In this document: positions 45,376 through 55,103 of the stretch, piece after piece | Layout of the letters: each line of letters begins with the position of its first letter | Numbering within the stretch: the stretch's first letter is position 1 | Assembly: GCA_963714325.1 (NCBI GenBank) | Contig: CAVQOB010000008.1 | Location: 1-64,000, forward strand | Length of the DNA stretch: 64,000 nt | Direction of reading: 5' to 3' | DNA from: CAVQOB01 sp963714325 | GTDB taxonomy: Bacteria > Pseudomonadota > Alphaproteobacteria > Rhizobiales > Hyphomicrobiaceae | Program-made: the position numbers and the translations under genes | Notes under the pieces: model-generated | What the model was told of the DNA's origin: nothing | What the model saw: the letters and a program-made list of their open reading frames with translations, nothing else | Databases searched by the model: none

Positions 45376-45447
45376 TGTCACAAGCTACTACACGTTAGAA
45401 TTTGCTGGTATGCGAAGCGTCTGATCAATCACATCGGACCCAACAGC

Positions 45448-47070
45448 ATGCATATCCGCACCGGCCGCCCTGCAACACTCGCCCCACGCGGCATGGTCAC
45501 TTCCCCCCATTCCCTCGCGTCCGCCGCTGGCGTCGACGTTCTCCGCGCTGGAGGCTCGGCCGTTGACGCAGCCATCGCCACCAGTGCAGCGCTGGCCGTC
45601 ATCTACCCGCACATGACCAGTATCGGCGGCGATGCTTTCTGGTTGATCCACGACGCGAAAAGCAAGGACGTCCGTTATCTCGATGGCGGCGGGCGCGCCG
45701 CTGCCGCCGGAAACCTGCAATGGTTTGCCGACAAAGGCCTATCCGAAATCCCGTTTCGTGGCATCATCCCCGCGACTCTGACCGTGCCCGGCGCCGTTGC
45801 TAGCTGGTGCGAGGCCCACGCCCAATACGGCCGCCTCTCGCTCGAAAGAAATCTTGATACCGCCATCGGTTATGCACGCGAAGGATTTCCCGTCACCGCG
45901 CGCCTCGCCAATTTTATTGAAATGACGAAAGCGGAGCTCAGTCAAAACGCCGAGTCCGCGGCGATCTTTTTGCCGCAGGCGTCACCGCCGGCGACGGGCA
46001 CAACTCTGCGCAATCCAAATCTCGCCCGCACCTTGAAGGTCATTGCCTCAGGCGGCCGCGCCGGGTTCTATGAGGGCAGCGTCGCGCAGGAAATGACGCG
46101 GTTCGCGAAGGCTCAGGGCGGATTCTTCGCCATGCCGGATTTTGACGCCCAGTGCGCCCGCTGGGAAGCCCCCCTCCAGGCCCGTTACCGCGACGTGACC
46201 ATCTACAACACGCCCGCCCCAACCCAAGGCTTCACTGTCCTGCAGATGCTGAAACTGCTTGAGCCATTCGAACTCGCCAAGCAGCCATTCCTCGGTCCGG
46301 ATCACATCCATCTTATGGTCCAGGCCAAACAGATCGCCTACCACGATCGCGACCGCTGGCTCGCCGACCCGCGCTACGCAAAGAGTCCGATGGGCCAACT
46401 CTTGTCGCCAGCCTACATTGCCGAACGCCGCGCAATGATCGACCTCAAGCGCACCCTACCGTGGGATAAAGTACCGTCCTACGGCAGCCTCACCGGTGAC
46501 ACCGTCTACATTGCCGTCGTCGACGCCGATGGCAACGCGGTATCACTGATCCAAAGCCTCTACGGCGTCTTCGGCTCAACCGTCGTTGCCGGACAGACGG
46601 GCATCGTGTTGCAGAACCGCAGCGCCTACTTTTCCCTCGATCCAAATCATCCCAACCACCTGGAACCCGGCAAGGTCCCAATGCACACCCTCATCGCCTC
46701 TCTCGGCTTCCGCAACAACAAGCTTTGGAGTGTCGTTGGCTGCATGGGCGCTGACGGCCAACCGCAAATCCAATTGCAAACCTACATTGCCATGATCGAC
46801 CACGGCCTTGACATCCAGGAAGCCATCGAAGCGCCGCGCTTTCTCTCTGGTCGGTTTGCCCTCGGCGAAGCCCGCGACACGCTCCATCTCGAGACGCGCA
46901 TTCCCGCCGCAACAATCACCGAACTGGAGCGGCGCGGGCACATCCTGAACCGCTGGGGCGCCTGGAACGAACTTGCCGGCCATGCCCATGGCATCGTTAT
47001 CGACCCGGCAACTGGAACCCGCATTGGCGGCTCCGACCCTCGCAGCGACGGCGCAGCAATCGGTCATTAA
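45448..47070 (+). CDS. Gamma-glutamyltranspeptidase family protein
   Basis: A 540-residue Ntn-hydrolase of the GGT family. The self-processing nucleophile is Thr352 in LTGDTVYIAVVD, aligned with Thr391 of the E. coli enzyme, followed by DGNAVSLIQSLYGVFGS. The N-terminal subunit has AAIATSAALAVIYPHMTSIGGDAFW, and GGQ-like sequence VGCMGADGQPQIQLQ occurs late. No signal peptide is seen, so it is probably cytoplasmic. It may open gamma-glutamyl or other amide compounds imported by the neighbouring transporter. No Shine-Dalgarno is clear at 45448. Confidence 0.88.
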   Translation: MHIRTGRPATLAPRGMVTSPHSLASAAGVDVLRAGGSAVDAAIATSAALAVIYPHMTSIGGDAFWLIHDAKSKDVRYLDGGGRAAAAGNLQWFADKGLSEIPFRGIIPATLTVPGAVASWCEAHAQYGRLSLERNLDTAIGYAREGFPVTARLANFIEMTKAELSQNAESAAIFLPQASPPATGTTLRNPNLARTLKVIASGGRAGFYEGSVAQEMTRFAKAQGGFFAMPDFDAQCARWEAPLQARYRDVTIYNTPAPTQGFTVLQMLKLLEPFELAKQPFLGPDHIHLMVQAKQIAYHDRDRWLADPRYAKSPMGQLLSPAYIAERRAMIDLKRTLPWDKVPSYGSLTGDTVYIAVVDADGNAVSLIQSLYGVFGSTVVAGQTGIVLQNRSAYFSLDPNHPNHLEPGKVPMHTLIASLGFRNNKLWSVVGCMGADGQPQIQLQTYIAMIDHGLDIQEAIEAPRFLSGRFALGEARDTLHLETRIPAATITELERRGHILNRWGAWNELAGHAHGIVIDPATGTRIGGSDPRSDGAAIGH

Positions 47071-47171
47071 GAATACTTGAGCTGCCAAAACGGGTTCGAG
47101 GCACTCAGTGCCATGACAACGCCACCGCTATCCTTTAGAACACATCGCAGTGACCGCCACCGAGTAGAACC

Positions 47172-48764
47172 ATGCGCGCCCAGACATTACTTGCAGCCAC
47201 TGCCGCTCTCGCTTCACTAAGCTTGATCACACCGGCTGCGTCCCAAGCCGTGCCGGAGCACAAAATCCTTCGCGTCGTGCCGTTTGCCGATCTCGCCACC
47301 ATCGACCCCATCAACACCACAGCGGGCAACGTGCAGAGCCACGCCGTCATGGTATACGATTTTTTGTTCGGCCGCGACGATAACCAGAACATCAAGCCAC
47401 AGATGGTCGACACTTGGTCGATGAGTGCCGACGGCCTCGTTTGGCGCTTCGTCCTGCGCAATGGTCTCGCCTTCCATGACGGAAATCCCGTCACAGCCGA
47501 AGACGTGATCCAAAGCCTGAAGCGTTGGGGCGTCCGCGATGCCTACGGTCGCCAGCTCGCCACCATCACCGATGCGATGACAGCCATCGACACCAAGACC
47601 GTCGAATGGAAATTGAAGCAGCCCTACGGCTTGATGCTGGAGGCCCTCTCGAAGTCGGGCTCGAACGTGCCGGCCATCATGCCGAAAAAGATCGCCGAAA
47701 CCGATCCCTTCAAGAACATTGAGGACGCGACCGGGTCCGGCCCCTTCATTTTCAAGAAAGACGAATGGCGGCCCGGTGCCAAAGCCGTCTACATCCGCAA
47801 TGACAAATACACGCCGCGCCAAGAGCCAGTCAGCGGCACCGCCGGCGCCAAGATCGTGCATGTCGATCGCGTCGAATGGATCAACATGCCGGACCAGCAG
47901 GCCGCCGTCTTTGCCCTGCAGAACGGCGAAGTCGACTTCATGGAGAACACGCCGGTCGATCTCATCCCCGACCTGAAGAAGAAAAACATCGGCCTCCAGG
48001 TCACGAATACGCTGGGCCATCAAGGTATGCTGCGTATGAACCACTTACATCCGCCCTTCAACAATGTGAAGGCACGCCGCGCTCTACTCTATCTCGTCGA
48101 CCAGAAGAATTATCTGAAGGCGATGTGGGGCGACGCCGACATCTGGAAGGAATGTCGCGCCTTCATGGCGTGCGGCTCGCCGCTCGGTAGTGAAGCCGGC
48201 AGCGAACCTGATTTCGGCACGGCCCGCGACAAAGCCAAGGCACTCATGACGGACGCCGGCTACAAAGGCGAGCCAATCGTCTTGATGCAACCGACCGACA
48301 TCCCCTTCCTCGCCAACGCCACACTGCTTCTCGCCCAGGATCTACGCTCGATCGGCATGACCGTTGATGTCCAGGCCATGGATTTTTCAACCCTGGCCAA
48401 GCGCCGCGTCAACAACAAGACACCCGCTGAAGGCGGTTGGAACATCGCACTGACCTGGTGGAATGGCACCTCGTCGTCCGATCCAGTCGGCAACCTGCCG
48501 CTCAGCGCCGCCTGCGACAAAGCCTGGCCCGGCTGGCCGTGCGACGCTGCGCACCAGGCGCTGATCGACGAATTCGGCCGCACCATCGACGCCGCCAAGC
48601 GCAAGGATATCGCCGTCAAGATCCAGGAAAGCGCCATGGCTCTGGTGCCTTACGTGCCGCTCGGCATGTGGTATCAGCCCGTCGCTATCTCACCTCGCCT
48701 CAAGGGCATTATCAACGTCCCCGGCGCGATGGTCTTCTGGAATGCCGAGAAGTCGGCGAAATAA
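47172..48764 (+). CDS. Dipeptide-type ABC transporter substrate-binding protein (1)
   Basis: A 530-residue SBP_bac_5 family protein. The first 26 residues are a Sec signal (LLAATAALASLSLITPAASQA). The core shows ILRVVPFADLATIDPINTT, the typical GLAFHDGNPVTAEDVIQSLKRW and the RMNHLHPPFNNVKARRAL segment shared with the two binding proteins on the minus strand. It binds peptides, opines or similar and hands them to the permease encoded by dppBC. It lies between the GGT-like and amidohydrolase genes in the same orientation. Confidence 0.9.
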   Translation: MRAQTLLAATAALASLSLITPAASQAVPEHKILRVVPFADLATIDPINTTAGNVQSHAVMVYDFLFGRDDNQNIKPQMVDTWSMSADGLVWRFVLRNGLAFHDGNPVTAEDVIQSLKRWGVRDAYGRQLATITDAMTAIDTKTVEWKLKQPYGLMLEALSKSGSNVPAIMPKKIAETDPFKNIEDATGSGPFIFKKDEWRPGAKAVYIRNDKYTPRQEPVSGTAGAKIVHVDRVEWINMPDQQAAVFALQNGEVDFMENTPVDLIPDLKKKNIGLQVTNTLGHQGMLRMNHLHPPFNNVKARRALLYLVDQKNYLKAMWGDADIWKECRAFMACGSPLGSEAGSEPDFGTARDKAKALMTDAGYKGEPIVLMQPTDIPFLANATLLLAQDLRSIGMTVDVQAMDFSTLAKRRVNNKTPAEGGWNIALTWWNGTSSSDPVGNLPLSAACDKAWPGWPCDAAHQALIDEFGRTIDAAKRKDIAVKIQESAMALVPYVPLGMWYQPVAISPRLKGIINVPGAMVFWNAEKSAK

Positions 48765-48903
48765 CCACGGCATGCCTTGCACGCCGCCAAACGGCATATC
48801 TCACCCGCACGCCGTGCAGGGCCAAGACGCCACGACGTGTCTTGGCAGACGAACCCAGCAATAGCATGCTCCATCGAAAGCATCTGAAGGGCTGGGAGAA
48901 AAC

Positions 48904-50076
48904 ATGAGCCATGATCTGATTCTGAAGGGCGGGCGCGTCATCGACGCGTCGCAAAAACTGGACGGCATCGCCGACGTAGCCTTCAAGGACGGTAAAGTCT
49001 CCGCCGTCGGCAAGGACCTGAAACCGACAGCCAGCACCGAAATCCGCGACGTCAAAGGTTACATCGTCTCGCCGGGCCTCATCGATCTCCACACCCACGT
49101 CTACTGGGGAGGAACCTCACTCGGCATCGACGCCGCCGAGTTCTGCCGCAACTCCGGCGTCACCACCGCGATCGATACCGGCAGCGCCGGCCCCGGCAAT
49201 TGGGCTGGATTTCGCAAGCACGTCATCGAACCGAGCGAGGTCCGCATCCTCGCCTATCTGCACATTTCCTTCGCAGGCATTTACGCCTTCTCCAACACCG
49301 TCATGATCGGCGAAAGCGAGAACCTGCGCATGATGGCGCCGCAGGAATGCGCCGAAGTCGCCGACAAGAACCGCGATCTCATCGTCGGCATCAAGGTCCG
49401 AGTCGGCCGTCATTCCTCGGGCGTGCATGGCACGGCTCCGCTCGACATGGCGCTCCAGGTCGCCAACGAAGTCGGCATGCCGTTGATGTGCCACATCGAC
49501 CATCCCCCGCCGAGTTACGAAGCGGTCCTCGACATGCTGCGGCCCGGCGATGTGCTGACACACGCCTTTCGCCCATTCCCCAATGCCCCCTGCACCGCAC
49601 AAGGCACTGTGAAGCCCGAAGTCCTCGCCGCACGTAAACGCGGCGTACTGTTCGACATCGGCCACGGCAAGGGCTCATTTGCGTTCAAGACAGCCCGCGC
49701 CATGCTCGCCAACGGATTCTACCCAGACACCATCTCGTCAGACATCCATACCCTCTGCATTGACGGCCCGGCCTTCGATCAGGTCACCACCATGTCGAAA
49801 TTTCTTTGCATGGGAATGCCATTGGTAGAAGTGATCAAGCAGTCGACCGCCAATGCCGCTTTCGCATTGAAGCGCACTGAGCTCGGCAGCCTGAAACCTG
49901 GCTCTGCCGGCGACGCCACGATCCTCTCCGTCAAGGAAGGCAAATTCGATTACGTCGACGTCGTCGGCGAGCACATGACCGGCGACAAGAAAATCGTCTC
50001 GGAAGGGGTCGTCGTCGCCGGCCAGTGGTGGCACCCCAAGCGCGGCCAGAAATTCCCCAAACAAGGAGGCAAGTGA
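48904..50076 (+). CDS. Amidohydrolase/deacetylase family metallohydrolase
   Basis: A 390-residue protein of the amidohydrolase superfamily. The metal site is visible as His63 and His65 in LIDLHTHVYW, a possible carboxylated Lys in GIKVRVGRHS, His in LMCHIDHPPPSY and the Asp in SSDIHTL. It is closest to the dihydroorotase/deacetylase group of unknown or amide substrates. A good GGGAGAAAAC precedes ATG 48904. RidA-like gene 50078 follows after one base, so they are surely cotranscribed. A hydantoinase-like or N-acyl-D-amino acid deacylase role is possible but not shown. Confidence 0.85.
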   Translation: MSHDLILKGGRVIDASQKLDGIADVAFKDGKVSAVGKDLKPTASTEIRDVKGYIVSPGLIDLHTHVYWGGTSLGIDAAEFCRNSGVTTAIDTGSAGPGNWAGFRKHVIEPSEVRILAYLHISFAGIYAFSNTVMIGESENLRMMAPQECAEVADKNRDLIVGIKVRVGRHSSGVHGTAPLDMALQVANEVGMPLMCHIDHPPPSYEAVLDMLRPGDVLTHAFRPFPNAPCTAQGTVKPEVLAARKRGVLFDIGHGKGSFAFKTARAMLANGFYPDTISSDIHTLCIDGPAFDQVTTMSKFLCMGMPLVEVIKQSTANAAFALKRTELGSLKPGSAGDATILSVKEGKFDYVDVVGEHMTGDKKIVSEGVVVAGQWWHPKRGQKFPKQGGK

Positions 50077-50077
50077 C

Positions 50078-50536
50078 ATGACGCCCGATGAGAAACTCAA
50101 GCAACTGGGCCTGACGTTGCCGGTCCTGCCGAAGCCCGTCGCCAACTATGTCCCCTGGAAACGGGCCGGTGACATGCTCTATCTGTCCGGCCAAGGCCCA
50201 CGCCTGCCCGACGGGGGCTATCCGAAAGGTAAAGTCGGCAAGGATGTGACGCTGGAACTGGCCTACCAGCATGCGAAGACCACCGGGCTCGGCTTACTGG
50301 CCGCCGCCAAAGACGCCGTTGGTGATCTGTCGAAGATCGAAGTGATCAAGGTGCTCGGCATGGTCAACGCCGCCCCCGACTTCGCCGATCAACCCAAGGT
50401 CATCAATGGCTGCTCGGATCTGTTCGTCGAAGTTCTCGGCGAACGCGGCCGCCACGCCCGCTCCGCCGTCGGCATGGGCTCGCTGCCGAACAACATGACC
50501 GTCGAAATCGAAGCCATCATGCGCATCCATCCATAA
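50078..50536 (+). CDS. RidA family protein (second copy)
   Basis: A 152-residue RidA-like protein, of the longer subgroup: MLYLSGQGPRLPDGGY, KTTGLGLLAAAKDAVGDLSKIEVIKVLGMV and the end RHARSAVGMGSLPNNMTVEIEAIM with the conserved Arg. AAGGAGGCAAGTGAC gives an excellent ribosome binding site, and the gene starts one base past the amidohydrolase stop. In this operon it may hydrolyse an imine or enamine released by the amide pathway rather than general 2-aminoacrylate. Confidence 0.9.
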   Translation: MTPDEKLKQLGLTLPVLPKPVANYVPWKRAGDMLYLSGQGPRLPDGGYPKGKVGKDVTLELAYQHAKTTGLGLLAAAKDAVGDLSKIEVIKVLGMVNAAPDFADQPKVINGCSDLFVEVLGERGRHARSAVGMGSLPNNMTVEIEAIMRIHP

Positions 50537-50635
50537 TCGGAATTTGCCGAAAAATTCGCTAAAATCGTTAATATGTTGGCGCAGCAATTGCAGCGTTTCC
50601 TGGCGACAGCGCAATTTGTCCCAAGGAGCAACACA

Positions 50636-50947
50636 ATGGCAAGCCAACTATTCACGACCTTTGCCCGCAATGCCTCACGTATCGGCTGGCTCGAACTGTT
50701 GGAGCGGCATGCCGAGGCGGGCGACCATAATGGCGTCACGAAATGGAACGGCCGCAGCTCGCCTTGTGCCAAGTCTGAACAGCCCGGATCGTTCCAACGT
50801 GCAACACACCGCTCCAAATCGCGACAACAGCCCTACCCATCCGCCACGCAAGGCCCCGTCAACTCCATTGGCATCGCCCTTGCTCACTATCGCCTTAAGC
50901 ATTCCGAGCGCATGGCTGACCACGGCACAACTGAGGAGCGATACTAA
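50636..50947 (+). CDS. Small hypothetical protein, coupled to the next ORF
   Basis: A 103-residue frame from ATG 50636, preceded by CAAGGAGCAACACA. The N-terminus (LFTTFARNASRIGWLELLERH) looks like an amphipathic helix; the rest is polar and basic without a motif. Its last base is the first base of the next ATG (50947), so the two ORFs overlap by one base. The binding site and coupling support translation. No family is recognised. Confidence 0.45.
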   Translation: MASQLFTTFARNASRIGWLELLERHAEAGDHNGVTKWNGRSSPCAKSEQPGSFQRATHRSKSRQQPYPSATQGPVNSIGIALAHYRLKHSERMADHGTTEERY

Positions 50948-51156
50948 TGGCAAGCGCAACCTTCGACGCCTATGAATCAAACCTGCGCCGCTACTTCATG
51001 GCCGATTTGATCGACCGACAGCTGATGCTGAATGTTCAACGACGCCTGTTGCTCGACCAGCAGGCCGCCGATTTCGACATAAGATCAGCCTGGCGCAATG
51101 CCCGCGACCTTGAACCGCGGATCAATATGGCCGCCGTCAATACTCTCGCTGAATAG
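50947..51156 (+). CDS. Small helical hypothetical protein
   Basis: A 69-residue protein from ATG 50947, preceded by TGAGGAGCGATACTA. It is predicted mostly helical by eye (YESNLRRYFMADLIDRQLMLNVQRRLLLDQQ), with many Arg, Asp and Leu. No known domain. It ends 3 nt from the convergent dppF gene. Coupled to the preceding small ORF. Confidence 0.5.
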   Translation: MASATFDAYESNLRRYFMADLIDRQLMLNVQRRLLLDQQAADFDIRSAWRNARDLEPRINMAAVNTLAE

Positions 51157-51158
51157 CC

Positions 51159-52148
51159 TCACGCCTCAAGGTGACAGGCGACAGTATGGCCAGGTGCGCG
51201 CTCGACGAGGCGCGGCGCCTCGACCCGGCAACGGTCGAAGGCCAGCGGGCAACGCGTATGGAAATGGCAGCCCTTCGGCGGGTTCATCGGTGATGGCACG
51301 TCGCCCTCCAGCACGATGCGCTCGCGCTTGGCCTTCGGATCGGGCAACGGCGCCGCTGAGATCAGCGCCCGCGTGTACGGGTGGCGCGGCCGCGCAAACA
51401 ACCGCTCTTTGTCGGCTATCTCAACGATACGCCCGAGATACATGACCGCCACACGATTGGCGACGTGCTCGACGACACCGAGATCATGACTGATGAAGAG
51501 ATACGCAAGTCCGAATCTTTCCTGCAGATCCATCATCAGGTTCAGCACCTGCGCCTGCACGGAGACATCAAGCGCCGACACCGGCTCATCCGCAACGATG
51601 ATCGACGGATTAAGTGCCAGTGCCCGCGCCAATCCAAGCCGCTGCCGCTGCCCGCCCGAAAACTCGAACGGATAGCGCCGCATCGCATCGGGCCTCAACC
51701 CCACATGCCCGAACAATTCCGCGACCCGCGCCTCGCGCTCAGTTTTCGTGATGCTCGAAAAATTCTCGATCGGCTCGCCGACAATGCGCCCCGCAGTCAT
51801 GCGTGGATTGAGCGAGGCGTACGGGTCCTGAAAAACGATCTGTAGTTCCTGCCGCTTATTGCGCATCTCCGCCCGCGACAGCGTGGTGATGTCCTGCCCC
51901 TTGAAGCGAATGCTGCCGCCGCTAGGATCAATCAGCCGAAGTATGACCCGCCCGACCGTTGATTTGCCGCAGCCGGATTCGCCAACGATACAGAGCGTTT
52001 CCCCCGCAAACAGATCAAACGACACGCCATCTACAGCCCTGACATTCGCGACCGTGCGCTTGAACAAGCCCTTGCGGACCGGGAAATACTTCTTGAGGTC
52101 GCGAACCTCAAGCAGGGGCGCTGACACATTTTGGGGCGTTTCGCTCAT
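51159..52148 (-). CDS. dppF: Peptide ABC transporter ATP-binding protein (DppF/OppF type)
   Basis: A 329-residue ABC ATPase with GESGCGKST (Walker A), FSGGQRQRLGLARAL (signature), IIVADEPVSALD (Walker B) and the OppF/DppF C-terminal extension ending in CHFHTRCPLAFDRC and TVACHLEA with conserved cysteines that can bind an iron-sulfur cluster in some homologues. The start at 52148 overlaps the dppD stop (ATGA). It powers uptake together with DppD. Confidence 0.95.
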   Translation of the reverse strand: MSETPQNVSAPLLEVRDLKKYFPVRKGLFKRTVANVRAVDGVSFDLFAGETLCIVGESGCGKSTVGRVILRLIDPSGGSIRFKGQDITTLSRAEMRNKRQELQIVFQDPYASLNPRMTAGRIVGEPIENFSSITKTEREARVAELFGHVGLRPDAMRRYPFEFSGGQRQRLGLARALALNPSIIVADEPVSALDVSVQAQVLNLMMDLQERFGLAYLFISHDLGVVEHVANRVAVMYLGRIVEIADKERLFARPRHPYTRALISAAPLPDPKAKRERIVLEGDVPSPMNPPKGCHFHTRCPLAFDRCRVEAPRLVERAPGHTVACHLEA

Positions 52149-53140
52149 GACTGGGCCACCCCGTCCAGACGCACGCAAGCGGCCGTATGGTTGGGGTCAT
52201 CACGCAAGGCACGCAGTGTCGGAACAACCGCGAGGCACTCCGCAGTCGCCAGCGAACAACGCGGCGCAAATGCACAGCCCTGCACCGGCTCGCGCAGCGA
52301 CGGCACGATCCCCGGAATTTCCGTCAAACGCTTCCGGCGCGATCCGGCCGATCCGCGCGCGATCGATGCCAGCAGCCCGCGCGTATAAGGATGCGACGGC
52401 CGACTGAACAGCGCGTCGACCGTCGCCTCCTCGACCTTGCGCCCCGCATACATCACCACCACGCGCTGGCAGGTTTCCGCGACGACGCCGAGATCATGCG
52501 TGATCAGGATAATCGCCGCGCCTGTCTTCTCCTTGAGTTCGAGCATCAAGCGTAGCACCTGTGCCTGGATGGTCACGTCTAAAGCCGTCGTCGGCTCATC
52601 TGCGATCAGCAACTTCGGATCACAGGCAAGCGCCATCGCGATCATCACCCGTTGTCGCATCCCGCCGGAGAACTGGTGCGGATAATCGTCGAGCCGCCGC
52701 TCAGCATCCGGAATCTTGACAAGTTCAAGCATCTCCCGCGCCCGCTCACGCGCAGCAGCACGTCCGACCCGTTTATGAATACGCACCAATTCAGCGATCT
52801 GATGGCCGATCGTCAGCACCGGATTGAGGCTGGTCATCGGCTCCTGAAAGATCATCGCAATACGGTTTCCCCGCACGGAGCGCATCTCCGGCTCAGGCAG
52901 CGCCAACAGGTCCGTGCCCTCGAAAATGATACTTCCGCCAATCGTCCGCCCGAGCCGTGCCGGCAACAATCGCAGGATTGACAGCGCCGTCACACTCTTG
53001 CCGCAGCCGGATTCCCCGACAATTCCCAGCGTCTCGCCCGCCGCGATCGAAAACGAAACGCCATCGACGGCCCGCGTAACGCCGTCCTCGTTGAAGAAGT
53101 GCGTCCGGAGATCCTGAACGGCAAGCAGCGGTTGGGTCAT
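52145..53140 (-). CDS. dppD: Peptide ABC transporter ATP-binding protein (DppD/OppD type)
   Basis: A 331-residue ABC ATPase with GESGCGKSV, FSGGMRQRVMIAMAL and LLIADEPTTALD, and the DppD C-terminal extension (GCAFAPRCSLATAECL, HTAACVRL). The gene starts 6 nt after the dppC stop and overlaps dppF by 4 nt, so translation is coupled. Confidence 0.95.
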   Translation of the reverse strand: MTQPLLAVQDLRTHFFNEDGVTRAVDGVSFSIAAGETLGIVGESGCGKSVTALSILRLLPARLGRTIGGSIIFEGTDLLALPEPEMRSVRGNRIAMIFQEPMTSLNPVLTIGHQIAELVRIHKRVGRAAARERAREMLELVKIPDAERRLDDYPHQFSGGMRQRVMIAMALACDPKLLIADEPTTALDVTIQAQVLRLMLELKEKTGAAIILITHDLGVVAETCQRVVVMYAGRKVEEATVDALFSRPSHPYTRGLLASIARGSAGSRRKRLTEIPGIVPSLREPVQGCAFAPRCSLATAECLAVVPTLRALRDDPNHTAACVRLDGVAQS

Positions 53141-53146
53141 GAGCGT

Positions 53147-54028
53147 CTACATCCGCCGCGCCAGGCGTGGATCGAGACGGTCGCGCATCCCATCGCCCAC
53201 CAGATTGACCGCCAGCACAACCAGCGCCAGCGCCAGCCCCGGACAGAAAATCGTCCAAGGCGCCCGCGCCAAATACAGCCGTGAAGACGCGATCATATTG
53301 CCCCAGGTCGGAATCTCAGGCGGCGTCCCGGCCCCGAGGAATGACAACGCCGCTTCGATCAGGATCGCTGCCGCGGCAATGTAGGTCGCCTGCACGATCA
53401 GCGGCGGCACCGTCGCCGGCAGGATGTGCCGGATCAAAATCTTCGGCAACCGCGTCCCACTCGCAACGGCGGCTTCAACGAACGGCTGCTCACGCACGGC
53501 AAGCACCACCGCCCGCACCAGCCGCACGACACGCGGTATTTCCGGGATGACGATCGCCGCGATCACCACCAGCACGCTTGCCTTGCTGAGCGATACCATG
53601 GCGATGGCCAGTAGGATCGCCGGGATCGCCATCAATCCATCCATCAACCGCATCACCACCGTCTCGACCACCCGCACGAATCCGGCCGTCAACCCGATCA
53701 CCAAGCCGATCGCCATCGAAACAACCGCAACCGAGAACCCGACCAGCAATGAAATGCGTGCGCCATAGACGGTTCGCGCCCAAACATCGCGGCCGAGATG
53801 ATCGGTACCAAACCAATGCACCTCCGAAGGCGGCTTCAATCGATCGGCAGGCTTCATCGTCACCGGATCACCGGCGATCCACGGCGCGATAATCGCAATG
53901 ACCGTCATGGCGATGAGGATAATCGACCCCGCCACCAGCGTCGGATTACGCCGCACGAACCGCCACAGTCCACGGCGAGGCCGCACAATGGTATCAACGG
54001 CTGCAGGGGCGATCACGGCATCGGTCAT
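53147..54028 (-). CDS. dppC: Peptide ABC transporter permease (DppC type)
   Basis: A 293-residue inner-membrane permease. The DppC N-terminal cytoplasmic part leads into the first helix (TLVAGSIILIAMTVIAIIAPWIAG), and the EAA loop is seen as VEAAVASGTRLPKILIRHILP. About six membrane segments. ATG 54028 lies one base past the dppB stop; the longer frame to 54073 is not needed. Confidence 0.95.
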   Translation of the reverse strand: MTDAVIAPAAVDTIVRPRRGLWRFVRRNPTLVAGSIILIAMTVIAIIAPWIAGDPVTMKPADRLKPPSEVHWFGTDHLGRDVWARTVYGARISLLVGFSVAVVSMAIGLVIGLTAGFVRVVETVVMRLMDGLMAIPAILLAIAMVSLSKASVLVVIAAIVIPEIPRVVRLVRAVVLAVREQPFVEAAVASGTRLPKILIRHILPATVPPLIVQATYIAAAAILIEAALSFLGAGTPPEIPTWGNMIASSRLYLARAPWTIFCPGLALALVVLAVNLVGDGMRDRLDPRLARRM

Positions 54029-54029
54029 G

Positions 54030-54971
54030 TCAGTGCCGAATCCTCGGATCGAGCAACGAATAGGAAAGATCAACCAGCAGATTGACGATCACATAGACGC
54101 CGGAAAACATCAGGATGACACCTTGAATGATCGGATAATCCCGCTTGGCGATCGCATCGACCACCAGCCGCCCCATCCCCGGGATATTGAACACGGTCTC
54201 GGTGATGACGACACCACCGATCAGCAGCGCGACGCCGATCCCGATCACCGTGATGATGGGAACACCGGCGTTCTTTAGCGCGTGCTTCAACAACATCGGC
54301 CGCGTCGCGACTCCCTTGGCTTTTGCCGTCCGCATGTAGTCTTCGGCGAGCACATCCAGCATCGCCGCCCGTGTGATCCGCGCGATCAGTGCCACATAGG
54401 CGAGGCCGAGTGCGATCGACGGCAGGATGAGATGCCGGAACCACGGCCAAACCCCTTCCGCGATCGGCGTATAGCCCTGCACCGGCAGCCAGCGCAGATT
54501 AATCGAAAACACATAGATCAGCAGGTAGCCGACGACGAACACCGGCACCGAAAAACTGACCACCGATAGCACCATCACCAGCCGATCAACCCACGTCCCC
54601 ACTTTCCATGCCGCCAACACGCCAGCCGAAATTGCCAGCAACGCCGCCAGTAGCATCGTCGTCGTCGCCAGCGACAAGGTCGGCCAGATCCGTTGCCCGA
54701 TCAGCGTCGCAACCGGCGTATTCGAGAAGATCGAGATGCCGAGGTCACCTTGCACGACGCGGCTCGCCCACCGCCAGAACTGGACAATCAGCGGATCGTC
54801 CAGGCCGAGCTGCTTGCGAATCCCTTTGATCTGGTCGTCGGTCGCATTGTCCCCAGCGATGATGGCCGCCGGATCGCCTGGCGACAGGTGCAGCAACAGA
54901 AAGATGAAAACGCCGACCAGTGCCATGACGAGCACAGTGGAAGCCAGACGCCGGATCAGGAAAGCGAGCAT
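54030..54971 (-). CDS. dppB: Peptide ABC transporter permease (DppB type)
   Basis: A 313-residue permease with the DppB N-terminus MLAFLIRRLASTVLVMALVG, the conserved LLHLSPGDPAAII, and the EAA loop DYMRTAKAKGVATRPMLLKH. First of the four transport genes. The open frame to 55028 adds an atypical Cys/Ser-rich leader, so ATG 54971 is preferred. Confidence 0.95.
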   Translation of the reverse strand: MLAFLIRRLASTVLVMALVGVFIFLLLHLSPGDPAAIIAGDNATDDQIKGIRKQLGLDDPLIVQFWRWASRVVQGDLGISIFSNTPVATLIGQRIWPTLSLATTTMLLAALLAISAGVLAAWKVGTWVDRLVMVLSVVSFSVPVFVVGYLLIYVFSINLRWLPVQGYTPIAEGVWPWFRHLILPSIALGLAYVALIARITRAAMLDVLAEDYMRTAKAKGVATRPMLLKHALKNAGVPIITVIGIGVALLIGGVVITETVFNIPGMGRLVVDAIAKRDYPIIQGVILMFSGVYVIVNLLVDLSYSLLDPRIRH

Positions 54972-55103
54972 CAGGTAACTTGCGTTGCCGTTGGACGAAT
55001 GGCAACACCCTGAATATTGCCGATCCAATTCTCTTGCTGTTTGCGCACACTACCGGCGACGCTTTCCGACCACAGGTCGCTGCAGCGTTGATCGTCCATG
55101 CGC

